From the NCBI GenBank assembly GCA_021234155.1, contig JAJEKV010000003.1:26394233-26458232 (forward strand): a DNA stretch of 64,000 nucleotides. Direction: 5' to 3'. The position numbers and the translations under genes were made by a program. Every line of letters begins with the position of its first letter. The stretch's first letter is position 1. Source of the DNA: Isoetes taiwanensis (lineage: Eukaryota; Streptophyta; Lycopodiopsida; Isoetales; Isoetaceae). This document shows positions 48,229 through 59,063 of the stretch, one piece after another. Under the pieces are notes generated by a model. It was given only the letters and a program-made list of their open reading frames with translations, was not told the origin of the DNA and made no database searches.

Positions 48229-48610
48229 TCTGCCTGCTGCAAATAAAAAAGGCAAAAAATTCAGGGCTAATGCTGCAAAAAGATTCAGGAACAAGAACAT
48301 GGCTTGAACACTTTATATTGGTTCAACTATTGTTTGAACAATTGAGGGATAGCTTTTGTTTAGATCGACATTCTTGAAGAGTCAAATTTAAGTGATGATG
48401 ATTTGATTGTAAACAAACCAACACTTTAAACATAGTAAAAAAAACATGGGAATGAAATAATAATAAGCATTGTTCTCGATTTGTCTGCTATTTCGATGGG
48501 TCATGCAAAGATAAGGAACCACGTATGCAATACTGGCATATGTGGGAACAGCTATTATGGTATAGAAATATGTTGTCTAGCTATGAGTTATTTCTGCTCT
48601 ATTGTTATGA

Positions 48611-48716
48611 AGGGGTTAACCACCCCTGCGAGGCTGTTACAGCCAGTAAATGGGCGAGCCCGGAGGGGCGAGCCCATTTACAGGCTGTAACAGCCAAGCA
48701 GGGGTGGTTAAGCCCT
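48611..48716. repeat. 100-bp foldback repeat (MITE-like)
   Basis: The left arm 48611-48660 and right arm 48668-48716 are near-perfect inverted repeats containing TTAACCACCCCTGC / GCAGGGGTGGTTAA and GGCTGTTACAGCC / GGCTGTAACAGCC. The loop is about 7 nt. No transposase or clear target duplication was found. It lies just right of the duplication end. Confidence 0.85.
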
Positions 48717-48759
48717 TTAACCGGCAGGCTGGCCGATCAAGAACTCCAAGCCTGGATTT

Positions 48760-48865
48760 TGCATTCCATACCTGCACCAAGCCTCGTTTATCATCCCTAG
48801 CCTGGTTTATCAGCGTCCGAGCCTGGTTTATCATCCCCTATCCTGGTTTATCACGATCCGAAGCT
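48760..48865. repeat. Minisatellite, about 22-bp unit, four units
   Basis: CCTGGTTTATC (first unit CCTCGTTTATC) recurs near 48781, 48801, 48821 and 48842 with variable spacers ending in ATCC or GTCCGA. No coding role. Confidence 0.75.
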
Positions 48866-49920
48866 AAAACCAAGGCAGAGCTACTTGTTTCTGAGATGAA
48901 TCCAAGGCTTCTCAGCTTGTTTCTCACCTCAATCCGGAGGACTCAGCCCATTCTGCCCTATCACCAAGTTGAAACAGACGGCCATGATCAACCGGATCAA
49001 AAGGCCTGCCGGTCAAGGTTTGAGGAACCATCTGCTTTGGTGCAGATAAATTCAGAGGAGACATGGACATAGGGCTTATGATCTACATATGTGGGCATGG
49101 AAATGAGGGGACATGTCATTGAGTTGGCTCGCTGCTTGAATTTTGTTGTCAAATTTGGATTTTGTAGCCAAGAACATTGTGTGCAAAGCGACAACAATCG
49201 TTTTTTAGGTGATAATTGCACATTCCTATATGTATACACAAGGCCAATTAGTTGAAACAGTTCCAAACAATGCACATATATTTTGCACTATTATTTACTT
49301 GCATTAAACATTCCTTTTTAGCGACTTGTGAAATGACACAACTACATCCTACGTAAGTCGGTAAAGATGAATGTTCTGGCCATTGTTTAATGTCCTTTAA
49401 CGAGGGCGTGAGAGAGGAGAAATGTTCGCGGTGGCCATGGCCGCCGCGATAAATTTCTTGTATTAATAATAATATTAGACTATATATTATTGCGTCTGGT
49501 ACGTAGAATTGTCTAAATTTCAATCCATTATAGTCAAAACAACTTCTTCTATCTTTTGCAATTCATATGTGTCCAGTGGGAACCTTGCTAATTTTTGTAA
49601 GGCCTCAACTTTATGGATTTCCATTTTCTTTAGATGGGAAACACACTTTATTTTCTTGATTGTGTAAGCACAAGAAAATGCTCCTGAAACATGAGCCTGA
49701 AGCATTATGTACTTACTCCAACATAAGACATTAATGATATTTTAATTTGAAGATACTGAATCCAAATACGATCCTTCAACTGGAAGAAGAGAGACTTATA
49801 AGCCATCAGTATCTTAGCCTGTGCTATAGCAATAACACTATGAGAAAGCAGCCTACGATGCCCCCAGATAGACCACAATAGCCAACCAGACCCTAGGTGA
49901 AATGCCTTTTGCAATACGTA
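48866..49920. other. Unassigned interval
   Basis: No recognisable gene. Frames of 60-92 codons on the minus strand (49926-49705, 49523-49248, 49275-48997) have no family motif. A near-palindrome, CGCGGTGGCCATGGCCGCCG, lies at about 49427-49448. Confidence 0.4.
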
Positions 49921-50504
49921 TACCATGCCATAGAAGGGTATTCCCGGTGCAATACTTATATCGTGTCATAGAAGGGTACTCCCGATGCTTTTTACAAAAG
50001 GGCAGTTTCTTATTGTATACTGCATGAAGGTTGTCATTATATTACTTTACGGACATGGTTTGGTCAAGTTCGTGATACGTAGAGTATGTAAAGGTTCTTG
50101 ATGGTATAACCTGGCATATTGCATTATTTTGAGCGGCCCACCTTCAAAGGGGTAGAATGGCTGTGTAACTCCGTACACGAGGCCGAATGGCTAGACGAAC
50201 GAGCCAATGGGGGAGCCCTTTTGCAATAAGACTTGTACGTACAAAGAGAATGATGTCTCCTTGGGGTCGCGAATCAAGGAGTACTATTAGATATAGGCAT
50301 ACATGTAAGTATGTAGAAATATGTAAGCATGCTTGTGATCTACTTTTAACCGATGCTAGACACAGTGAAGCATGTAAATCTACTGTTCTTATCTTTGATG
50401 GTTTATGCTTTGTGATGAGATGGTTTAGATGCTTCCGTGATGCTTCCCTTCCCATTTAGTCCTTGTGGACTAATCCCCTTATATGTTTTGTCTCTTTCAA
50501 GATG

Positions 50505-50756
50505 GCACATTTTGAGCCTACCATCATACTGCATTTAGACTCCTTCATAACTTGGTGGTTTCGCGAGACTTAGGAGGAACCGGAGCTTATGTCCAAAGAA
50601 AAAATCTATGAGATTTCGATAGCCTTGTTCCACCATCTCTATAACGAGCAGTTCCATCCGAGAATTTACTACCTGGATGAAGAGTCTGAGGTTTCTACGG
50701 AGGAGAGTTCTTCCAATTCATCCTCGGTCATCTCGGAGAGGGAGACGTTGGAGTGA
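50505..50756 (+). pseudogene. Gene fragment in left palindrome arm
   Basis: From ATG at 50590 the plus strand encodes a 55-residue frame, MSKEKIYEISIALFHHLYNE..., ending in an acidic Ser/Glu-rich tail (EESEVSTEESSSNSS) at 50756. Upstream in phase is LHLDSFITWWFRET and a stop. The inverted arm holds the same text with substitutions. The family is not recognised. Confidence 0.4.
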
Positions 50757-51149
50757 ATTTTGGATGTGGAGTTACTTGTATATACTAATGTTTTATTGTG
50801 AATGGTCAGTGATTATGGACAAGCTTGGTCTTGTATATGAATACCGGATTAATGTAATGGAACTATAACTATAAGCCTCGTGAATATTAATTGATAAATA
50901 ACTTAGATGTTAAACGTGTTGGACCTATGCCAAGAATGCTAAGACCTAGCCCTCTGGCATAGGTCGTCGCACCGACACATTTAACATCTAAGTTAATTTA
51001 TCAGCTAATATTCACGAGATTTATATACTTAATAGTTATAGATCCATTAATCGGGTATTCATATACAAATCCAAGCTCATCCATATCTTGAAACATCAAT
51101 CACTAACCACAATGGTATATACAAGTAACTCAACATCCCAAATTTATTT

Positions 51150-51425
51150 TGATGTCTCCTCCTACGAGATGAGCAAGGATGAATCGAAAGAACTCTTCTT
51201 CGTAGAAATCTCGTCCTCGAAATCTCCATCCGGGTACTAGATTCTCGGTTGCAACAGCTCATTGTAGAGGAACAAGGATATCGACATCCCATAGATTCCT
51301 TCTTTAGACATAAATTTTGGTTCCTCCCAAGTCTCTTGAAACCAGGAGTCTAAATCCAGTATGCTGGTTAGCTCAGGATGTGCCCTTGATAGAGATATAA
51401 AACATACAAGGGGGTTAGCCCACAA
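51150..51425 (-). pseudogene. Gene fragment in right palindrome arm
   Basis: The minus-strand frame 51425-51237 reads LDLDSWFQETWEEPKFMSKE and on to a PRI motif, then a stop. It is the counterpart of the plus-strand fragment at 50505-50756 (WWFRET.EEPELMSKE). The acidic tail continues out of frame. One arm keeps the upstream part open and the other keeps the tail open. Confidence 0.4.
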
Positions 51426-51960
51426 GGACTCAGTGGGAAGGGAAGCATCACGGGAGCATTTAAACTATCTCATCACAAAGCAATCTAGCATAAACCATCG
51501 AAGATAAAAAGAACAATAAATTTACCTGCTCCACTCTGCCTTGCATCGATTAGAACTAGATCATAAACATGGTTACACATTTCTACATGCCTACATGTAT
51601 GATTATATCTAATACATATTCCTTGATTCGCGACCCCAAGGAGACATCGTCCTCCCTTAGCTCGTCTGTCTAGCCGTCCGTCTAGATATTCGACGGAGTT
51701 ACACGGCCACCCTACATCTCCAAAGATAGGCCGCTCAAAAAATGCAAGATGCCACATAATACCATCAAGAACCTTTACATAGTTTAATGCTACATGATGG
51801 ACCAAACCATATTCATACGAAATAATATACAACTTTCATGCAGTATGCGCCCACACATTACACCATAGTAACAAGCACTGGTAATACATTTGTATGGTAT
51901 GAGATAAGTATTGCAAGAGGCCGCGTAACATTCTAGCTCCTATTCTCGAAGGTTCCCACT

Positions 51961-52680
51961 AATACCCCTCATGCAAAAATATATGACTAAGGCATAGGTC
52001 TCTATGGTTCCACATAATATAATTTTAAGAAAAGGTTCGCTAGTTTAGAGTATATTAATATATTTTAAGTATGGAGATAATGGACCCTGGTATCTCCCTT
52101 AATGAAAGAAAATAAGAGGGCACAACAAGATAAAGGCCACACTTTTCTTCAATAGACAGATCCTGATGGGCACTGGTTGCAACAGACGCATCTGGCCTAG
52201 TTCTAAGGAAGCCCGAAAAGACTGAATTGTTTTCAAAGGTTTTCATCAAGGGCATGGATAAAGCTTATTCGATTGTTAAGAAGTTTTTGTCAACACAAAA
52301 AGCATTGAATTATACAGCGAAATCAGATTAGAGCCAGACTAGAATCAATGAATTCGGAATGGAGTTAAGATTTGTAATAAAATTCAAGGTGCGCATAAAA
52401 ACCAGCTACTGTATCCACCAAATTCTCTTTCAAGAGACACGAGACATACACACAAGCGGAATCCCTACCTTCTTTCAGTTCCCTTTGAGCTCTTCTTTCC
52501 TTCCTTGCTCCAAGTTTCCTCAACGCCTCATTTTTCAACTCCTTCCAGTTTTTGCTAATTGGCTCAGCCATCCTTTTCCTTATATAGCTATGCCCATGTG
52601 AAAAAAACCAAGTAGCAAGTGATCTACACATCTTTTTTGGATATATTGAAGCAGATCTAAGCCACGATGTTCCTTACATT
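51961..52680. other. Unassigned interval, possibly retroelement
   Basis: An 88-codon minus-strand frame (52631-52365) is rich in Lys/Arg/Glu (SKNWKELKNEALRKLGARKE). It lies downstream of the gag fragment on the same strand, so it may belong to that element. No domain was identified. Confidence 0.35.
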
Positions 52681-53200
52681 CTCACCTTGTAGAATTTAAC
52701 TGCATGTTCCTCCACTTTCGGGGACATCGAGCGGCAGTACACCCAGTCTTTTGCCGACAATGTTTTTCATTCCTATTGACTCATCCAAGCTGTTGCATTT
52801 CCTTGCCTTGCAAGAATAGGACGTATGTTTACTCCTGTGACACCAGCTATTGTGGCACTAGGAGCAACAAACCCTCCTCCCCCTCCCCCTTTGCTTATAA
52901 AGGTTTTCTCGTGCTAGTTTCCAATGTTGTTCCCGACTTTTCTTAATCCTGACCTGGACTTGTTCTTAAAACTTAGAGCCTCTTATAGCTTCCTCCAAGC
53001 TAGGATACGTCACTCCCCCAACTAACAAAGTCAACTCTGACTTTAGCCCATGAGTAAACTTATCAGCTAACTGTGCTACTGTCATAGTGGGTTCATATGA
53101 TGTAATGTCCTCAACGTTTTGATATATCCTTCCACGGTGTCTTCTTCGACAAAATTCTAAAATTTATTCATTTGTCATTTGCTTCAGTTAAGGGCAGTAG
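52681..53200 (-). pseudogene. Retrotransposon gag fragment
   Basis: Across two or three minus-strand frames, 53180-52960 encodes EDTVEGYIKTLRTLHHMNP, then MTVAQLADKFTHGLKSELTL and LEEAIRGSKF. This matches the Retrotrans_gag domain pattern, in which ...FTHGLKSE.. is usually followed by a LEEA helix. A Cys-containing stretch follows (52870-52780). No LTR or pol could be attached to it. Confidence 0.6.
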
Positions 53201-53337
53201 ATAACTAATGGAGTTTAAATGCAACTTCAAAAGTACTTACTCCATGTAATATGGCTTAGGACAAGATGATTATCTTTCTTATATTCATCCCACTATATCT
53301 TGGCAGGTTCGATGAACAACATATCCACAATAGTTGC

Positions 53338-53580
53338 CTTCAACAACTTCGGAATTTTCTTTATTTCGGAATAGAATTCAATCTCCTAATGAAGTATCAA
53401 CATCCTCACTTGTAGTATCATTACCACTAGAAGTCTCCATTTTGAGGTGTTTTAAAACCTTGTTGAATTCAACAATTCAGGGATTTTCTTTACTTCAAAA
53501 TAGAATTCAATCCCCTTATATGATTGCCACTAAAAGTCGCCATTTTCAAATGTTTTAAAACCTTGTTGACTTCGTCAAGG
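53338..53580. repeat. Diverged tandem duplication, 103-129 bp
   Basis: GGAATTTTCTTTATTTCGGA at 53351 and its diverged copy at 53480, and TTTTAAAACCTTGTTGA near 53450 and 53553, mark two units. The second has a deletion of about 26 bp. On the minus strand each unit encodes a similar short helix-like peptide. Confidence 0.75.
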
Positions 53581-53812
53581 TCATCATTCTTCTTGGCAAT
53601 CTTTTGTTGCATAGTAGCTAGTTGATGCGGAGTAGCTCCTAAAACATGTTCAATTATGCTAAGAGCATTATTGCTACCATCAACTCCTGAATTGTTCTTC
53701 GTTTCTAGACATCTTGCTACTCACCTAAGGGATGGCAACGATCATTCCCTCACCAAGCCATTCTACTTTATAGTAGAATCCCTTAAATTCTTATTCCCTG
53801 ATTCCCACACCC

Positions 53813-53945
53813 TGAAGGGTGCGCGCTATAGGGTCCTCGTGGACGTTAAAATAATATCCATCTATTGAAGGGTACGCGGTATAGGGTCTTCGTGGACGTT
53901 AAAATAATATGGTCCTCGTGGACGTTAAAATAATATCCATCTATT
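53813..53945. repeat. Short tandem repeats with GTGGACGTTAAAATAATA
   Basis: Three partial units of roughly 30-55 bp contain TATAGGGTC.TCGTGGACG and TTAAAATAATATCCATCTAT. The middle unit is shortened. No gene. Confidence 0.8.
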
Positions 53946-54397
53946 TATCTATGGAGCAGTACGTCTAAAGTTCAACTACAACACTAAGAAATTTGCATTG
54001 AAGTGACAAGTGCCTTACACACAACTATGTTGCATGTGCAAATACTGGATTGTCCCTCTAACAAGGTTCGTCGATATTACATAAGATTTAATCGCCCAAT
54101 AAAAATCTCAACTCTTAAGAGGGCAAAATTTACCTCCATTTTTAGCAAGGTCAGTGGCACCATGCTTTCAAATTTGCAACACCATAAAAAACATCTACTT
54201 GAAACGATCACCCGATTGTGAAGGTCAAAGATTCTCGTGAGAAGCTTCTGTTGTCAATCGATAGCAAATACCTGCCTAAAAATGTGAACTAATGGCACAA
54301 TAATTTGCCTTAATTTCTGCCATAATCAGTGGCATACTTCTAGACTTGCAGTGTAATAAAGGACATCATTGCAAATCTGCTACTTGAGATGATCACT

Positions 54398-54613
54398 TAA
54401 AACAGACACTTGACGTGGCATGCTATCTCACCATCCAACCACGAGCTCTCAGCCAAAGCACAGCTGCCCCAGAGCTCTCTCCCGAGCAACTATATAGCAT
54501 GCACGCCCCTTTGGTCCTTCTTTGGACCAAAGCCCTCTTTGGACAAAAGCCCAAAGGACCACATGGCCCGAAAAGGCCTAAAGCCTTTTTCGCCGCATCA
54601 TTGGCATATATCA
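54398..54613 (-). repeat. 3' LTR of the compact element
   Basis: 216 bp, matching 58609-58819 with few differences. A 13-nt purine run (AAGAGGGAGGGAA on the minus strand, 54614-54626) directly precedes it, as a polypurine tract must. Confidence 0.85.
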
Positions 54614-54660
54614 TTCCCTCCCTCTTGACATTGCAGCAGTCCTCTACTGCAAAAGGGTGT

Positions 54661-57117
54661 TTAAATACCTTTAGCCATCTGAGCATAGTCCTTCCTTGGC
54701 CCTCGCTTAGGCTGGCTAGTAGAAGCCTGTCCTTGGACTTCTTCTTGTCTCTCGGCTTCCTTTGCTTTCCGATCTTTATATTCCCTAAGAATATCCGGAT
54801 AAGCTTCTAAAACATTGCCACGCACCCATGAAGCGTCCTCCAAAGGTTTGTGAGCAAACTTTACCAAATACTGTCTTGAACCACTAGTGGATTTTGTCTT
54901 CCAAAATTGTTTCCTGAATCTAGAACTTTGGAAATACCAATCAATTCTGGCTCTTAATTAATATGCACTCTCCTTGACCATTTATAACTTGAAATGGTCC
55001 ATGGAAATGGAGTTGACACTTAAGACCTTTCTTGTGTGCACCTTTCTTAAAGTGTCCTTTATGGATCCTTATCCATATCCAATCTCCTTTCTTAAAAACC
55101 ATTGGCAGTTGCCATTTAGATGATTTCTTTGGCAAAATAATCCTGAGAGCATCTCAAATACGAGCTTGAAGCAAGTCCATGAGATCCTTATGCTCAATAA
55201 CTAAATCATCAGCATCTGGAACATCCTTACACACTCCAAAAAGTGTCTTCCGCACAGGCTAACCATAGATCGTCTAAACATGTATCATCTTTATGGTAGA
55301 CTGATATGCATTATTGTATACAAATTCAGCTATAGACAAATACTCTTTCGAATGACCTTGATGTTCCTTGACAAACCCTCTTACGATGGAACAAATAACC
55401 TTGTTCACCACCTCAGGTTATCCATCAATTTAAGTAATAGAGAACCTTAAGTCAGCTCCCAACTGCATAAGTAATGCCTTACAGAATTTACTGGTATGCT
55501 TTGTATTATAATTAGATACAATACCTTTCGGCAGCCTATGTAGCCTAAACATCTTCTTGATAAAGAGCGTAGCTGCAGTATAAGCTGTCAACTTATTCAA
55601 ATTGTCCAAACAACCATCCAATTGCCAATATTCTTGCGAGGACTTGTGGAAAACCCAACAATAACATCTATAGTAATTGGCATCCACTTCGCTTCTTGAA
55701 TACGTAAGGATAAACGAACACGAAGAGGCTTCTTGTTCACTTTCTTTATCCATTGGCAAGTCACACAATGACTAATAGGAATGAAGACATCTCTCCGCAA
55801 TCCAGGCCAAATAAAGTATGGTTCAAGCTTTGCCAAAAGTTGCCCCCACACCACGATGACCCGCAATAGGTGCATCATGGACTTCTCTAAGAATAAGTGA
55901 CCGAACGTTCCGAACAATGCATGGCTTTGGACCTTTATATAAGAACCCATTAACGATCTTATATCCATATGCATTGCCACTTTGAGCCAACAACCAAATA
56001 TCCTTATAATCATGGTCAATGGCATACAATGGCTTCATTTCCTTCAAATGGTTGGATTGTGCTATAGAAAGAGAACAAACTGCATAATGCCTACTTAAAG
56101 CATCTGCCACAACATTCTCTTTACCAAGACGATAATCCACTAAAGCAACCCATTTCAACTGCCTTTCCGATAATGTTATCTGTGAAACAATGTGCCTAAT
56201 GCTTTGATGGTCAGTCAAAATATGAACCGTCGACCCTAAAAGATAGTGTCGCCACACTTTCAAAGCATAAATGACAGCTAGAAATTCTTTATCATAAAAA
56301 TTATATCTACTTTCTGTGTCAGAAAAATTCCGACTTTCATAAGCAATAGGATGACCATCCTGCATCAACACTGCGCCCAAAGCCATACCACTTGCATCAA
56401 CACATAACAAGTAAGGTAGACTAAACTTTGGCAAACACAGAACATGAGGATTAACCATGGCATCCTTTAAAACTTGGAAAGCAAACTGATGATTATGATT
56501 CCATTGGAAAGGAACATCTTTTCATAGCGACAAATATAAATCTGAAGCTAAACGAGCAAAATTCTGTACAAACTTCCTATAATAACTGCATAAGCCCACA
56601 AAGGAACACAATGCAGCAACTGAAGTAGGTACTGGCCAATCCACAATTGCTTGTACCTTACTGAGGTCAACTTTAAGACCCTCAGCGCAAACAATATGAC
56701 TCAAATATTCAATTTCCGATTGGAAAAAGATACTTTTCTTAGGAGTAAGAGTAATAGACTCCTCCCTTAACCGACGAAAAACCTCCCGCAAATGCAAGTA
56801 ATGATCTTCCTCGGTCTTACTAAAAAAAAAAAACAATATGTCATCAAAGAAAACAACAACATAAGTGCCATACACATCTTCAAATATTTGCCCCATTAGC
56901 CTCGCAAAAGAAGCTGGCGCATTTGTAAGTCCAAATGGCATGACCAAAAACTCATAGTGTCCAAACGTTGTCCAAAACACAGTCTTATGCACATCTTCGG
57001 GTGCAACTTCAAGTTGCCAACACCCGGACTTAAGTTCAAGACGACTAAAAACTTTGGCACCTTGGAACTTTGGCGCCAAGAACTATCTTTTTTCCTTGAC
57101 CAACAAGACAGGAGCAA
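54661..57117 (-). pseudogene. Pol of the compact gypsy element, broken
   Basis: RT is at 57079-56522 (LELKSGCWQLEVAPED, MPFGLTNAPASF, catalytic VVFFDDIL). RNase H is at 56458-56060 (VDASGMALGAVLMQDG, DKEFLAVIYALK, TDHQSI, ADALSRH). Integrase has a zinc-binding end (HDAPIAGHRG ... HCVTCQ, about 55880-55750). Its core carries FRLHRLPKGIVSNYNTKHTS in frame 55768-55430, where the usual SDRD reads SNYN, so the second catalytic Asp is missing. A basic segment lies at 55135-54941. A chromodomain-like stretch (YLVKFAHKPLEDASW) lies near 54880-54810. At least four frame changes. Confidence 0.85.
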
Positions 57118-58594
57118 GGTGAAAAACTATAGCGGATCAATCCAGCTTGAAGGAACTCATCAAGTCGGTGCTGAATCTTTGTTTGTTGGCCAGGCATTCT
57201 CCAAGAAGGAGCTTGATTAGGCAATTCTTATTCAGGAAGAAGACAAAATATTGCAAAAAGACAGTTTGACACTCATTCAATGGAGATGCACTAGACTAAG
57301 GACGCAAAACCACCAACTATACAGAACGAGTTTTCATTGCCAAACATTTAAACTATCGGAATGGGGTTAGAAGAATTTTTTTTTTCCAACAACTTCAAAG
57401 GTCTCACTCCCGCTAGCCAAGGCGAACTAGTAACCCAATCAGCTAAAGGATGAAACTCGTAACACCCATTCCTTGGTGACAACCTAAGCAGCACCAATCA
57501 CAATCGCACACCAGAGGGAGACTGCCCTGTATTACAGGACCAAATAAAATACTAAGAAAGACAACTAAATCCTACTGACCTTGAGGATGAAGAGATAACT
57601 GCTCATGCCACTTTTGTCCCCTTTGTCCATGAGAATAGACATATATATGTTCTATGTCTCAAAAGGAGCGTCAATGGAAACATGAGGGTCTTTGGTGTGA
57701 GAGAATAGTCCAAAAATTGGGACCAACTATCATGTCCTCCTTTAAGCATGGGCTTTTGAGTTGTACATCAACCAACATGCTTGACCTTAATATAGACGTG
57801 CTATTATTGTCTTTGTAGGCACCAAGGGCCCCTTTAGTACATAAAGCATCACAATCAATACACGTGCTATTATTGTCTTTGTACAATAAAGGCCCCCCTT
57901 TGTTGACGTCCTTTATGTACCTTTATTCTATCTTTTAACTTTTATCTTCATGTCATATCTTTTAACTTTGATATGGCAAGTCCTAATTTTTAGCTTTGAA
58001 CACTCACGTAAAACATCTTTGGCCTAGACTATTCCTTAGGAATTAGTCTACCCTTTGCTAGCAAAAGGAATACTTTGCCACCAAAAGGAATACATGCCCT
58101 TAAGTTTTTTTTTAAAACCCAAGAAAGGCTTCCCTTTGTGGACAACCCCCTTTTTTTATTCATAACATGTACTTTTTCCTTTATGTCACGAGTTAACTTT
58201 CATGGCATATACTTGTTCTAGAGTGTCTTCTAAATAAGATATGACATAGACTTGGCCTTGGCCTTGGCCCTTCCTTATCTATATCATTAACATCCACATC
58301 CCTTAACATTACTGCCTTCTTAAAGAATATCTCCACAAGTTCATAAACCAAGGGACATATTTTAAGTACTTTAAGACAAAAACCTCATTATCTTACATGC
58401 ATAGCTCTATGCTTGCCAAGACCAGAACTCAGCTACAAAGCATAGCCTACCCATACTAGGATTCATGCTCGTTGTGCCAAACACAAGTCGGGATCTGCAA
58501 AATCCACAACAAAACAACCATGAGTATGCCTTGCTTAGAGTTACTTGTGTAAGCACCAATCCCATCTCTAATAAAACATCCATCGAAACCTAAC
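57118..58594 (-). other. Gag/protease position of the compact element, no ORF
   Basis: This stretch of about 1.5 kb lies where Gag and protease should be, but no CCHC, DSG/DTG or Gag pattern is visible. It contains a direct repeat (GTGCTATTATTGTCTTTGTA at 57788 and 57862) and AT-rich text. It may be replaced or heavily decayed sequence. Confidence 0.55.
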
Positions 58595-58606
58595 GCTCTG
58601 ATACCA
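58595..58606 (-). other. Primer-binding site, tRNA-Met type
   Basis: The minus strand reads TGGTATCAGAGC right after the 5' LTR end. It is the same primer type as at 24578-24589. Confidence 0.88.
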
Positions 58607-58608
58607 CA

Positions 58609-58819
58609 AAATTAGACACGACGTGGCATGCTATCTCAGCACCCAACCACGAGCTCTCAACCAAAGCACAGCCGCCCCAGAGCTCTCCCCCGAGCAACTA
58701 TATAGCATGCACGCCCCTTTGGTCCTTCTTTGGACCAAAGCCCTCTTTGGACAAAAGCCCAAAGGACTACATGGCCCGAAAAGGCCTAAAGCCTTTCGCC
58801 ACGTCCTTGGCATATATCA
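58609..58819 (-). repeat. 5' LTR of the compact element
   Basis: Pairs with 54398-54613. It contains the inverted words TTTGGTCC and GGACCAAAG around 58720-58740. The TATATAG at about 58699-58705 could serve in LTR transcription, which is inferred only. Confidence 0.85.
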
Positions 58820-58824
58820 TCACT

Positions 58825-59063
58825 TGCATATGAAGTGCAGAATGTTGTAAGCTCAAGCTTCTGTTATTTGCAGCAAACAAATGAATCTTGCATCTGCCCC
58901 ATATGGACCAAAACCTTTGAAGTCATCCATGAATGTCATACCTGCCCATAGGAAACGTGTAGAGAAGGCATTTCACATCCATTTTCCACATGCAGGCCGA
59001 ATCTATACACCAAAAACGGCATGACAACATGGAAAATCCACAAGCGTTTCTTAAACTTATTAG
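58825..59063. other. Short gap between two retroelements
   Basis: About 240 bp with no gene. It separates the target duplication of the compact element from the LTR end of the next element. Confidence 0.6.

Larger units (their letters stand above)
49924..51960. repeat. 2-kb imperfect palindrome (foldback)
   Basis: The left arm (about 49940-50932) and right arm (50955-51960) are inverted copies of each other with visible divergence. The central stem is CCTATGCCA at 50924-50932 against TGGCATAGG at 50955-50963, with a 22-nt loop. Other anchors are AAGGTTCTTGATGGTAT at about 50090 against its complement at about 51760, and CTTAGATGTTAAA against TTTAACATCTAAG near the centre. Two 38-bp tandem units lie at the left end (49913-49988). 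Each arm carries the same gene fragment pointing to the centre. Transcription across it would give a long hairpin RNA. Confidence 0.85.
54398..58819 (-). mobile_element. Compact chromovirus-type gypsy retrotransposon
   Basis: This is a complete LTR-to-LTR element on the minus strand: 5' LTR about 58819-58609, primer-binding site 58606-58595, pol 57117-54661, polypurine tract 54626-54614, 3' LTR 54613-54398. It is flanked by a 5-bp target duplication, TCACT, at 54393-54397 and 58820-58824. Each LTR starts TGATATATG on the minus strand and is only 211-216 bp. Pol order is RT, RNase H, integrase, chromodomain-like. No Gag or protease is recognisable between the primer site and RT, so the element is deleted or degraded there. 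Stops and frameshifts make it inactive. Confidence 0.88.

Noticed and set aside
49427-49448. Near-palindrome CGCGGTGGCCATGGCCGCCG as a protein-binding site
   Set aside because: It is short, single and GC-biased, with no second copy or flanking context.
54398-54613. Protein-coding frames of 72-131 codons at 54410-54810
   Set aside because: They lie inside the 3' LTR of the compact element and recur in the 5' LTR, so they are LTR text and not genes.
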